The notes beneath the pieces were generated by a model. That model was not told the origin of the DNA and ran no database searches. It worked only from the letters and a program-made list of their open reading frames with translations. The translations under genes and the position numbers were made by a program. DNA of 18,665 nt. Origin: Nevskia sp035651715 (GTDB lineage: Bacteria; Pseudomonadota; Gammaproteobacteria; Nevskiales; Nevskiaceae). Shown here one piece after another: positions 13,167 to 18,665 of the stretch (positions within the stretch are counted from its first letter, which is position 1; each line of letters starts with the position of its first letter). The stretch is taken from NCBI GenBank assembly GCA_035651715.1, contig DASRFD010000072.1, forward strand, positions 1 to 18,665. Direction: 5' to 3'.

Positions 13167-14170
13167 GCGCCGCGCCGCAGCCCGCCCAGCAGGACCTCAC
13201 CCTGGAGCCGGACGACGGCGCGCGCCTGGCCAACCTCAACGGCCCCTTCGACGCGCACCTGCGCGCCATCGAGCTCGGCCTGGGCGTGGAGATCCGCAAC
13301 CGCGGCAACCGCTATCGCCTGGTCGGCAGCCGCGACGGCGTCGAGCGCGCCGGCGACGTGCTGCGCGACCTGTTCGCGCTCGCCGAGGGCGACGCCATCA
13401 CGCCCGAGGCGGTGCACCTATCCCTGGTCGAGCACGGCTCCGAGCAGGTGGCGGAACAGGCCGAGGAGCAGGAGCGCAGCGGCGGCGAAGTCAGCATCCG
13501 CACCAAGCGCGGCGTGGTGCGCGGCCGCGGCCCGACGCAGAAGGCCTACCTGCGCAACATCGCCAGCCACGACCTGAATTTCGGCATCGGCCCGGCCGGC
13601 ACCGGCAAGACCTACCTGGCCGTGGCCAGCGCGGTGCAGGCGCTGGAACGCGACCGCGTGCGCCGCCTGGTGCTGGTGCGACCGGCGGTGGAGGCGGGCG
13701 AGAAGCTCGGCTTCCTGCCCGGCGACATGGCGCAGAAGATCGACCCCTATCTGCGGCCGCTGTACGACGCGCTGTACGAAATGCTGGGCTTCGACCGCGT
13801 CGCCCGGCTGGTCGAGCGCAGCGTCATCGAGGTGGCGCCGCTGGCCTTCATGCGCGGCCGCACCCTCAACGAGTCGTTCATCATCCTCGACGAGGCGCAG
13901 AACACCACGGTCGAGCAGATGAAGATGTTCCTGACCCGCATCGGCTTCGGCTCGGTCGCGGTGGTCACCGGCGACATCACCCAGATCGATCTGCCCAAGG
14001 CCCAGACCAGCGGCCTGCGCCACGCCATGCAGGTGCTGGACGGCGTGCCCGGTATCAGCTTCACCCATTTCCGTAACGAAGACGTGGTAAGACACCCGCT
14101 GGTGCAGGCCATCGTCCGCGCCTACGACGTGCACGAAAAAAGAAGCAAGCAAGAGTCCAAGGGCGAGTAA
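13163..14170 (+). CDS. ybeZ: PhoH family ATPase (YbeZ)
   Basis: This 335-aa PhoH-like P-loop ATPase has Walker A GPAGTGKT (143-150) and Walker B IILDEAQN (240-247, with DEAQ at 243-246). The conserved RPAVEAGEKLGFLPGD and VTGDITQIDLP segments of the family are present. The N-terminal 100 residues contain the KH-like region found in PhoH proteins of this operon. It partners with the endonuclease YbeY in RNA and ribosome maintenance, as known for E. coli and Mycobacterium. The start is GTG 13163 inside the miaB stop; the much longer upstream frame is a shadow of miaB. The C-terminus (HEKRSKQESKGE) is basic and acidic. Unlike in many relatives, phoH and ybeY are separated here by 247 bp. Confidence 0.95.
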   Translation: MSAAPQPAQQDLTLEPDDGARLANLNGPFDAHLRAIELGLGVEIRNRGNRYRLVGSRDGVERAGDVLRDLFALAEGDAITPEAVHLSLVEHGSEQVAEQAEEQERSGGEVSIRTKRGVVRGRGPTQKAYLRNIASHDLNFGIGPAGTGKTYLAVASAVQALERDRVRRLVLVRPAVEAGEKLGFLPGDMAQKIDPYLRPLYDALYEMLGFDRVARLVERSVIEVAPLAFMRGRTLNESFIILDEAQNTTVEQMKMFLTRIGFGSVAVVTGDITQIDLPKAQTSGLRHAMQVLDGVPGISFTHFRNEDVVRHPLVQAIVRAYDVHEKRSKQESKGE

Positions 14171-14417
14171 ACCGCACATGCGTGGCCATCCAACATCGCG
14201 TCAGGCAAGGCGGAGGCCGCCTGCCCGTGGGCTCCATCGGCAAGGCCGACCATGCCGCATGACGCGACTGCGGACGGCAACCCGCAGGGCCGGGCCTGTT
14301 TTCGCGCCGCGCCGGCCGTCGCCCACGCACCGTCCGCACCCCTCGCTCCGCCCGGCTTGCGCTGCACGAAAGCAGACCTCGCCGCAGGCGCGATTTACCG
14401 TCCCTTAGACGCTCCGA
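14171..14417. other. 247-bp gap between phoH and ybeY
   Basis: No gene is supported here. It contains a hairpin (GGCAAGGCGG at 14204-14213 pairing with CCGCCTGCC at 14217-14225, one bulged base) just after phoH, and a diverged copy of the ~100-bp repeat at 14292-14380. Such a gap is unusual in an operon whose genes normally overlap or touch. Confidence 0.6.
14292..14380 (-). repeat. diverged third copy (C) of the ~100-bp inverted-repeat element
   Basis: Read on the minus strand, it begins AGGTCTGCTTTCGTGCAGCG and ends GGCGCGAAAACAGGCCC. Copy A begins GGGTCTGTTTGGCGCAGTGC and ends TGCGCCAAAACAGACCC. Both also share GCAAG-C-G after the left arm. The central part has diverged and lost the clean 5-bp stem. 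The similarity was judged by eye and covers mainly the two ends. Confidence 0.5.
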
Positions 14418-14864
14418 ATGAGTTCCAACCCCATCATCAACGTGCAGCGCCGCGTCAACGCGGCCGGCATCCCCGCGCCGTCCTCGCTGCGTGCCTGGGC
14501 CCTGGCGGCGCTGGAAGGCGCAACCCCCGGCGAAATCACCATCCGCGTCGTCGCCGAGGAGGAAAGCGCCACCCTCAACGGCAAGTTCCGCCACAAGCCC
14601 TACCCCACCAATGTGCTGTCCTTTCCGTACGAGGCGGAGGCGCTGAGCGAGCCGGTGCTGGGCGACCTGGTGATCTGCGCGCCGGTGGTGGCGCGCGAGG
14701 CCGCCGAGCAGGGCAAGGACCCGCACGCCCACTGGGCGCACATGGTGGTGCACGGCGTGCTGCACCTGCTGGGACACGATCACATCCAGGAGGATGAAGC
14801 GGAGCGCATGGAGACCAAGGAACGGCAGATCCTGGCGCGGCTGGGGTTTCCCGACCCCTACTGA
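14418..14864 (+). CDS. ybeY: endoribonuclease YbeY (rRNA maturation factor)
   Basis: This 148-aa zinc-dependent single-strand endoribonuclease acts in 16S rRNA 3' maturation and late-stage 70S quality control. The metal motif is HGVLHLLGHDH (His112, His116, His122), with the family's usual HGxLHLxGYDH having His in place of Tyr at residue 120. The upstream YPTNVLSFPYE (62-72) and LGDLVICAPVV (81-91) are the other conserved blocks. The length is typical (about 150). The start is ATG 14418, with no strong ribosome-binding site immediately upstream. It follows its partner phoH after a repeat-bearing gap and precedes corC by 171 bp. Confidence 0.96.
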   Translation: MSSNPIINVQRRVNAAGIPAPSSLRAWALAALEGATPGEITIRVVAEEESATLNGKFRHKPYPTNVLSFPYEAEALSEPVLGDLVICAPVVAREAAEQGKDPHAHWAHMVVHGVLHLLGHDHIQEDEAERMETKERQILARLGFPDPY

Positions 14865-14880
14865 AAGCGGCCGGCCCTTT

Positions 14881-14913
14881 ATCACAACCCGGCCCGCGGC
14901 GGCGGGTTATGAT
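14881..14913. terminator. hairpin after ybeY, possible attenuator or terminator
   Basis: ATCACAACCCG (14881-14891) pairs with CGGGTTATGAT (14903-14913) apart from one mismatch, leaving an 11-nt GC-rich loop. It begins 16 bp after the ybeY stop. CCCTTT precedes it, and no U-tract follows on the + strand. The rest of the ybeY-corC gap (14914-15035) includes an A/T-rich patch near 14955-14975 that might hold a promoter, but no clear hexamers are seen. Confidence 0.35.
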
Positions 14914-15035
14914 GGCCTCGAGGTCCGGAGGCCGGCTCCGTCGGCACTGCCATACAAATAAAAACCTTCTGACTTTCCAAAGACTTGGCCGCGCAGGATC
15001 GCGCGCGGGGCATGAATTTTGGTAGACCAATACAA

Positions 15036-15905
15036 ATGAACGATGGCCCCAGTAGAAGCCGTCCGGGAAAGGAAAATCCCGGCAGCGCCGGATGGTGGCG
15101 CCGGCTGACCCAGCGCATGGCGCGCAGCCCGCAGTCCCGCGAGGACCTGCTGGGCCTGTTGCAGGCGGCGCGGGAGGACAACCTGCTCGATGCCGATGCC
15201 GCCGACATGATCCGCGGCGTGTTCGAGACCAGCCAGCTGCAGGTGCGCGACATCATGGTGCCGCGGGCGCAGATGATCGTGGTCGAGCAGACCTGGCCGC
15301 TGGAGCGCCTGCTGCGGGAGGTGATCGAGGCCGGCCACAGCCGCTTCCCGGTGATCGGCGACTCGCGCGACGAGATCGTCGGCATCCTGCTGGCCAAGGA
15401 CCTGCTCAAGTTCACCGCCACCATCCCCGGCTTCGAGGCCGGCACCTTCGACCTGCGGCGCTGGCTGCGCCCGGCGGTGTTCGTGCCGGAGTCCAAGCGC
15501 GTCAACGTGCTGCTGCGCGACTTCCGCAAGAGCCACAACCACATGGCCCTGGTCGCGGACGAGTACGGCGGCGTCGCCGGCCTGGTCACCATCGAGGACG
15601 TGCTGGAGCAGATCGTCGGCGAGATCGCCGACGAATACGACGAGTCCGAGGGCGCCAACATCCTCAAGCAGGACGACCGCCACTACCTGGTCAACGGCCT
15701 GACCCCGATCGGCGACTTCAACCGCTACTTCGGCGCCGAGTTCTCCGACGAGGAGTTCGACACGGTCGCCGGCCTGGTCATGCATGGCTTCGGCCACATG
15801 CCGCGCCGCGGCGAGAGCATCCGCATCGACCGCTTCCAGTTCAACGTGCAGCGCGCCGACAGCCGGCGGGTGCATTTGCTGCAGGTGGCGCTGTCGCAGA
15901 CCTGA
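15036..15905 (+). CDS. corC: CBS-domain CorC/YbeX family protein
   Basis: This 289-aa cytoplasmic protein has two CBS domains (about 71-195; VRDIMVPRAQM opens the first and HNHMALVADEYGGVAGLVTIEDVLE the second). A C-terminal CorC_HlyC domain follows (about 210-285, with GDFNRYFG and GLVMHGFGHMPRRGE). It is linked to magnesium/cobalt efflux and, as YbeX, to ribosome maturation. There is no membrane DUF21 domain, so it is the short YbeX form. The start chosen is ATG 15036, which gives an N-terminus like E. coli YbeX (a short polar tail, then a W/F-rich segment and the SREDLLGLL helix). ATG 15012 is a possible longer start with a GGGG only 1 nt away. The next gene starts one base after its stop. 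Confidence 0.94.
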   Translation: MNDGPSRSRPGKENPGSAGWWRRLTQRMARSPQSREDLLGLLQAAREDNLLDADAADMIRGVFETSQLQVRDIMVPRAQMIVVEQTWPLERLLREVIEAGHSRFPVIGDSRDEIVGILLAKDLLKFTATIPGFEAGTFDLRRWLRPAVFVPESKRVNVLLRDFRKSHNHMALVADEYGGVAGLVTIEDVLEQIVGEIADEYDESEGANILKQDDRHYLVNGLTPIGDFNRYFGAEFSDEEFDTVAGLVMHGFGHMPRRGESIRIDRFQFNVQRADSRRVHLLQVALSQT

Positions 15906-15906
15906 G

Positions 15907-17193
15907 ATGAGCCCGGAACATCGTCATCCCGGCGGAAGCCGGGATCCGGCGGCAGCGCGCGGCCCGCTCGCGTGGCTGCTGCTCCTGCTCTGCCTGCTGG
16001 GCCCGGCGATGCCGCTGCGGGCCCAGCCGCTGCTCCCGGCCCCCGCCGGCTCCGGCGACAACCTGGAAATCAGCGTCCTCACCTTCGGGCCCGGCGAAAT
16101 CTACTGGGAGCGCTTCGGCCACAACGCGATCCTGGTGCGCGACCGCGCCGCCGGCTCGGCCATCGCCTACAACTACGGCGTGTTCGACTTCCGCCAGAAG
16201 AACTTCTTCCTCAACTTCGCCCGCGGCCGCATGGTGTACCGCATCGCCGCCGACCCGCTGGAGCGCGACCTCGACCTGTACCGCTACGAGGGCCGCTGGG
16301 TGCAGGAGCAGAAGCTGAACCTGGAGCCGGCGCAGCGGGCCGCGCTGCGCGATTTCCTGGAGTGGAACCTGCGCCCGGAAAACCGCAACTACGGCTACGA
16401 CTACTTCATCTCCAACTGCTCCACCAAGGTGCGCGACGCGCTCGACCGCGTGCTCGGCGGCCGCCTCGACGCGCAGCTGCAGGCGCAGGCCACGCCCTAC
16501 AGCTACCGCTTCGACGCCGTGCGCCTGATCGCCCCGGACTTCATCGCCGGCATCGGCATGGACGTGGCGCTCGGCCCCACCGCCGACCTGCCGCAGAGCG
16601 GCCTGCAGCGCAGCTTCGTGCCGATGGTGCTGATGCAGCAGCTGCGCCAGGTGCGGATCACCGACGCGCAGGGACACGAACAGCCGCTGGTGCGCGAGGA
16701 CACCCGCCTGGTCGAGGCGCAGATCCCCGACGATCCGCCGCAGCCGCCGGACTGGCGCCTGCCCTTCCTGCTGGCCGGACTGGGCATCGGCGCGCTGCTG
16801 TTGCTGCTCGCCGCGCAGCGCCGCCGCCGCGCCGCCCGCCTCGGCTTCGCCGTGCTCGCCGCCGCCTGGTCGCTGCTGTGCGGCGTCTGCGGCCTGCTGC
16901 TGCTGGCGATCTGGTTCCTCACCCAACACTGGGCCGGCTGGCACAACGAAAACCTGCTGCTGCTCGACCCGCTGTGCCTGCTGCTGCTGCCTGCGGCGGC
17001 AGCGTCGGCGCGCGCCGGCTGGAAGCCCGGCGCCTGGGCCCTGCGCCTGGCCTGGATCGTCGCCGCACTGGCGGCCTTCTCCCTGCTGCTGCGCCTGGTC
17101 CCGGGCTGCCATCAGGCCAACCTGCCGTGGATCCTGCTGCTGCTGCCGCCGCATCTGGCGCTACTGCATGGCCTGAGGCAGCGCCGGGCCTGA
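15907..17193 (+). CDS. DUF4105 / Lnb-like membrane protein (candidate lipoprotein N-acyltransferase)
   Basis: This is a 428-aa protein. A signal anchor or signal peptide (LAWLLLLLCLLGPAMPLRAQ, about 21-40) leads to a periplasmic domain of DUF4105 (Pfam PF13387, now named for Lnb). The conserved blocks are YWERFGHNAILVRD (His72), YNYGVFDF, FARGRMVYRI and NYGYDYFISNCSTKVRDALD (Cys171). His72 and Cys171 are the likely catalytic pair of an NlpC/P60-like fold. Five membrane helices follow (about 285-303, 313-338, 348-367, 377-397, 406-424). Lnb of Bacteroides with this layout N-acylates lipoproteins, from memory of published work. The gene starts one base after corC, where many Proteobacteria have lnt. 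The function is inferred. Residues 5-13 are encoded by a dispersed palindromic repeat, and no better in-frame start follows. Confidence 0.85.
   Translation: MSPEHRHPGGSRDPAAARGPLAWLLLLLCLLGPAMPLRAQPLLPAPAGSGDNLEISVLTFGPGEIYWERFGHNAILVRDRAAGSAIAYNYGVFDFRQKNFFLNFARGRMVYRIAADPLERDLDLYRYEGRWVQEQKLNLEPAQRAALRDFLEWNLRPENRNYGYDYFISNCSTKVRDALDRVLGGRLDAQLQAQATPYSYRFDAVRLIAPDFIAGIGMDVALGPTADLPQSGLQRSFVPMVLMQQLRQVRITDAQGHEQPLVREDTRLVEAQIPDDPPQPPDWRLPFLLAGLGIGALLLLLAAQRRRRAARLGFAVLAAAWSLLCGVCGLLLLAIWFLTQHWAGWHNENLLLLDPLCLLLLPAAAASARAGWKPGAWALRLAWIVAALAAFSLLLRLVPGCHQANLPWILLLLPPHLALLHGLRQRRA
15921..15950. repeat. small dispersed palindromic repeat (CGTCATCCCGGC-GGAA-GCCGGGATCC type)
   Basis: ATCCCGGC (15926-15933) and GCCGGGAT (15938-15945) form a perfect 8-bp stem with a GGAA loop, preceded by CGTC and followed by CCGG. 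It matches the very common proteobacterial intergenic repeat of the form CGTCAT(T/C)CCCGC...GCGGGAATCC. Here it lies inside a reading frame and encodes HRHPGGSRDP. Confidence 0.7.
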
Positions 17194-17249
17194 GCCGGCA
17201 TCCCCGTCGCGGAATCCGCTACGCTGCTCCCGACCTTTCGGAGCGTCGC

Positions 17250-17612
17250 ATGGCCACCAAGACCGCACGCAGCAGTTTCGACACGGTCCGCAAGCTCGCC
17301 CTGGCGCTGCCGGGCGTCGAGGAATACATCTGCTACGGCACGCCGGCACTGCGCGTGCGCAAGCAGCTGCTGGCGCGGCTGCGCGAGGATCACGACACCC
17401 TCGTGGTGAAGTGCGAGGACTCGCGCCGCGAACTGCTGATGCAGGTGGACCCCGCGACCTATTTCATGGAGCCGCACTACCACGGCTACCCGGTGGTGCT
17501 GGTGCGGCTGTCGCGGGTGCGCGCCGATGCGCTGGCGCGCCTGCTCGAGGACGCCTGGCGCATGCTGGCCGGCAAGCGCCTGCTGGCGCAGCGGCAGCAG
17601 TCCGGCTCCTGA
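17250..17612 (+). CDS. MmcQ/YjbR family DNA-binding-like protein
   Basis: This 120-aa protein belongs to the MmcQ/YjbR family. It has the conserved ALALPGVEEYICYGTPALRVRKQLLARL (about 17-44), then PHYHGYPVVLVRLSRVRADALARLLEDAWR (75-104). The fold resembles CyaY, with a double-wing motif suggested to bind DNA, but no biochemical role is established for most members. The start is ATG 17250, with GGAG about 6 nt upstream. The gene lies 56 bp after the DUF4105 gene on the same strand and could be read through from it. It ends before the iron-regulated promoter region. Confidence 0.9.
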   Translation: MATKTARSSFDTVRKLALALPGVEEYICYGTPALRVRKQLLARLREDHDTLVVKCEDSRRELLMQVDPATYFMEPHYHGYPVVLVRLSRVRADALARLLEDAWRMLAGKRLLAQRQQSGS

Positions 17613-17664
17613 ATCCCCCACCCATCGCCGCGCCTGCGGCACCGCGGGGCCAAGCTGGATGCGC

Positions 17665-17709
17665 TTGCGCTCGCGATCCGCTCTGTGCAAAATGATAATG
17701 CTTCTCATT
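17665..17709 (+). promoter_or_regulatory. iron-regulated promoter with Fur box
   Basis: TGATAATGCTTCTCA (17693-17707) matches the 7-1-7 Fur core TGATAATnATTATCA at 7/7 and 5/7 positions. It extends to AATGATAATGCTTCTCATT with dyad symmetry. A possible -35 TTGCGC (17665-17670) and -10 CAAAAT (17688-17693) are 17 bp apart, so bound Fur would cover the -10 and start site. The receptor gene begins 114 bp downstream of the box. The leader contains a GC hairpin, GCCCC...GGGGC (17780-17795), followed by TTTCG. Confidence 0.75.
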
Positions 17710-17820
17710 TAGATCCGATTCCAGCGCACTCCAGCCAGGCGACCCCGCTGCCAGAGCGCGCTCCCTTGGAATCGGCCGTGCCCCGCCCGCGGGGCTTTCG
17801 CGAACGACAACAGGGACCAG

Positions 17821-18665
17821 ATGAACACCAACGGGTCGCCCCGCCTGCGCGGGAGCACGAGTTTCCGCCGGAATCCTTTCGCCCTTGCCATGCTGATGTT
17901 CAGCTCGCTGCCGCTGGCGGCAGCGGCGCAGCAAGCCACCACCGCCCCGGCCGCGCCGGCCGCCGCCCCCGGAGACCAGGACGCTGAGTCGCGCCTGTCC
18001 GAGGTCAGGGTCAGCGGCCAGGGAATCGACGAGGACTACAACCCCGGCGTCTCCACCATCGGCGGCAAGCAGCCGCAGGCGATCCGCGACATCCCGCAGC
18101 AGGTCACGGTCATCAACCGCGCGGTGATGGAGGCACAGGGCGCCAGCACCCTGCAGGACTCGCTGCGCTACGTGCCGGGCATCACCTTCACCGCCGCCGA
18201 AGGCGGCACCATCGGCAACAACATCAACCTGCGTGGCTTCTCGGCGCGCACCGACATCTTTCTCGACGGGTTCCGCGACCGCGGCCAGTACTACCGCGAC
18301 GCCTTCTTCCTCGACTCGGTGGAAGTGCTGGAAGGCCCGTCCTCGATGCTGTTCGGCCGCGGCTCGACCGGCGGCGTCATCAACCAGGTCGGCAAGATGC
18401 CGTCGCGGCAGCCGCTGGACGAGCTCAGCGCGACCATCGGCACCAGCGACCAGTACCGGCTCACCGGCGACTTCAACCACCCGGTCTCGGACCAGGCGGC
18501 GCTGCGCGTGGCGGCGGTGGCGCAGACCGTGCACTCCACCCGCGACGTGATGCACAACCAGGACTACGGCGCGGCGCCCTCGCTCCAGCTGAACCTGGGC
18601 CCGAAGGCCGAGCTGACCCTGACCGGCCTGCTCGAGCACAACCATGACATGCCGGATTACGGCCT
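17821..18665 (+). CDS. TonB-dependent catecholate siderophore receptor (Fiu-like), 3'-partial
   Basis: This is an outer-membrane ferric-siderophore receptor; 281 codons are visible before the window ends, of probably 700-760. A signal peptide spans about 1-37 (FALAMLMFSSLPLAAAA|Q). An Ala/Pro-rich linker and a short TonB-box region (SEVRVSG, about 60-66) follow. The plug domain then runs through IRDIPQQVTVINRAVM, LRYVPGITF, NINLRGF, DIFLDGFRDRGQYYRD and VEVLEGPSSMLFGRGSTGGVIN (up to about 190), and the first barrel strands come after it. The GQYYRD and FGRGSTGGVIN phrases resemble catecholate receptors such as Fiu and CfrA. The start is ATG 17821, with CAGGGA 6 nt upstream. A Fur box 114 bp upstream indicates iron repression. 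The ligand (catechol type) is inferred from family resemblance. Confidence 0.92.
   Translation, partial: MNTNGSPRLRGSTSFRRNPFALAMLMFSSLPLAAAAQQATTAPAAPAAAPGDQDAESRLSEVRVSGQGIDEDYNPGVSTIGGKQPQAIRDIPQQVTVINRAVMEAQGASTLQDSLRYVPGITFTAAEGGTIGNNINLRGFSARTDIFLDGFRDRGQYYRDAFFLDSVEVLEGPSSMLFGRGSTGGVINQVGKMPSRQPLDELSATIGTSDQYRLTGDFNHPVSDQAALRVAAVAQTVHSTRDVMHNQDYGAAPSLQLNLGPKAELTLTGLLEHNHDMPDYG

Noticed and set aside
14171..14417. Possible small gene in the phoH-ybeY gap (frames at 14178 and 14252)
   Set aside because: The frames are Arg/Pro/Ala-rich, lack ribosome-binding sites, and overlap the repeat-like sequence or run into ybeY out of frame.
15972..17249. A long + strand frame leading into the MmcQ/YjbR gene, suggesting a large fusion protein
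   Set aside because: The upstream part is an alternate-frame shadow of the DUF4105 gene. The MmcQ/YjbR protein has its own ribosome-binding site and family-typical start at 17250.
17464..18645. A 393-codon minus-strand open frame antisense to the receptor
   Set aside because: It is a Val/Ala/Arg-rich shadow. The + strand gives an unmistakable TonB-receptor plug.

Overview
The window is GC-rich (roughly 70%), gene-dense proteobacterial DNA. The gene order miaB-phoH-ybeY-corC and the catecholate-type TonB receptor fit a gammaproteobacterium. Third-position G/C codon use and the gene mix suggest the Nevskiales/Solimonadaceae or Xanthomonadales neighbourhood, but this placement is inference. I see no rRNA, tRNA, CRISPR array, transposase or phage gene.

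Region 1 (1-8014, all + strand) is the right-hand part of an aryl-polyene (APE)/xanthomonadin-like type II polyketide locus. In order it carries a lysophospholipid-type acyltransferase (cut by the window edge), an acyl carrier protein, a family-2 glycosyltransferase, a hot-dog thioesterase, a LolA-like periplasmic protein, an MMPL/RND exporter, a DUF3261 lipoprotein, a FabG-type ketoreductase and a ketosynthase with an intact Cys-His-His triad. Short overlaps (GTGA or TGATG) join many of the genes, so it reads as one operon. The ACP, ketosynthase and ketoreductase would extend the polyene. The acyltransferase, glycosyltransferase and thioesterase would attach or release it, and the MMPL, LolA-like and lipoprotein set would move it to the outer membrane. 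The remaining ketosynthases, dehydratases, ligase and ammonia-lyase expected of such loci are not in this window. Between the LolA-like and MMPL genes lie two divergent ~100-bp inverted-repeat elements.

Region 2 (8015-11828) is a mosaic of small envelope proteins: a Cys-rich lipoprotein, a secreted 134-aa protein, and a minus-strand pair (SAM methyltransferase and a small membrane protein). A zinc-free NADPH:quinone-oxidoreductase-like gene and a 67-aa single-span membrane protein follow. Several strong hairpins separate convergent genes.

Region 3 (11829-17193) is the conserved RNA-maintenance operon miaB-phoH(ybeZ)-ybeY-corC(ybeX). In many Proteobacteria the next gene is lnt, apolipoprotein N-acyltransferase. 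Here that slot holds a DUF4105 protein with a periplasmic His/Cys domain and five C-terminal membrane spans. This is the architecture of Lnb, the unrelated lipoprotein N-acyltransferase described in Bacteroides, and is the most interesting observation in the window. A third diverged copy of the ~100-bp repeat lies between phoH and ybeY, and a small dispersed palindrome is translated into the N-terminus of the DUF4105 protein.

Region 4 (17194-18665) holds a MmcQ/YjbR-family gene and then a Fur-box-controlled catecholate siderophore receptor that runs off the right edge.
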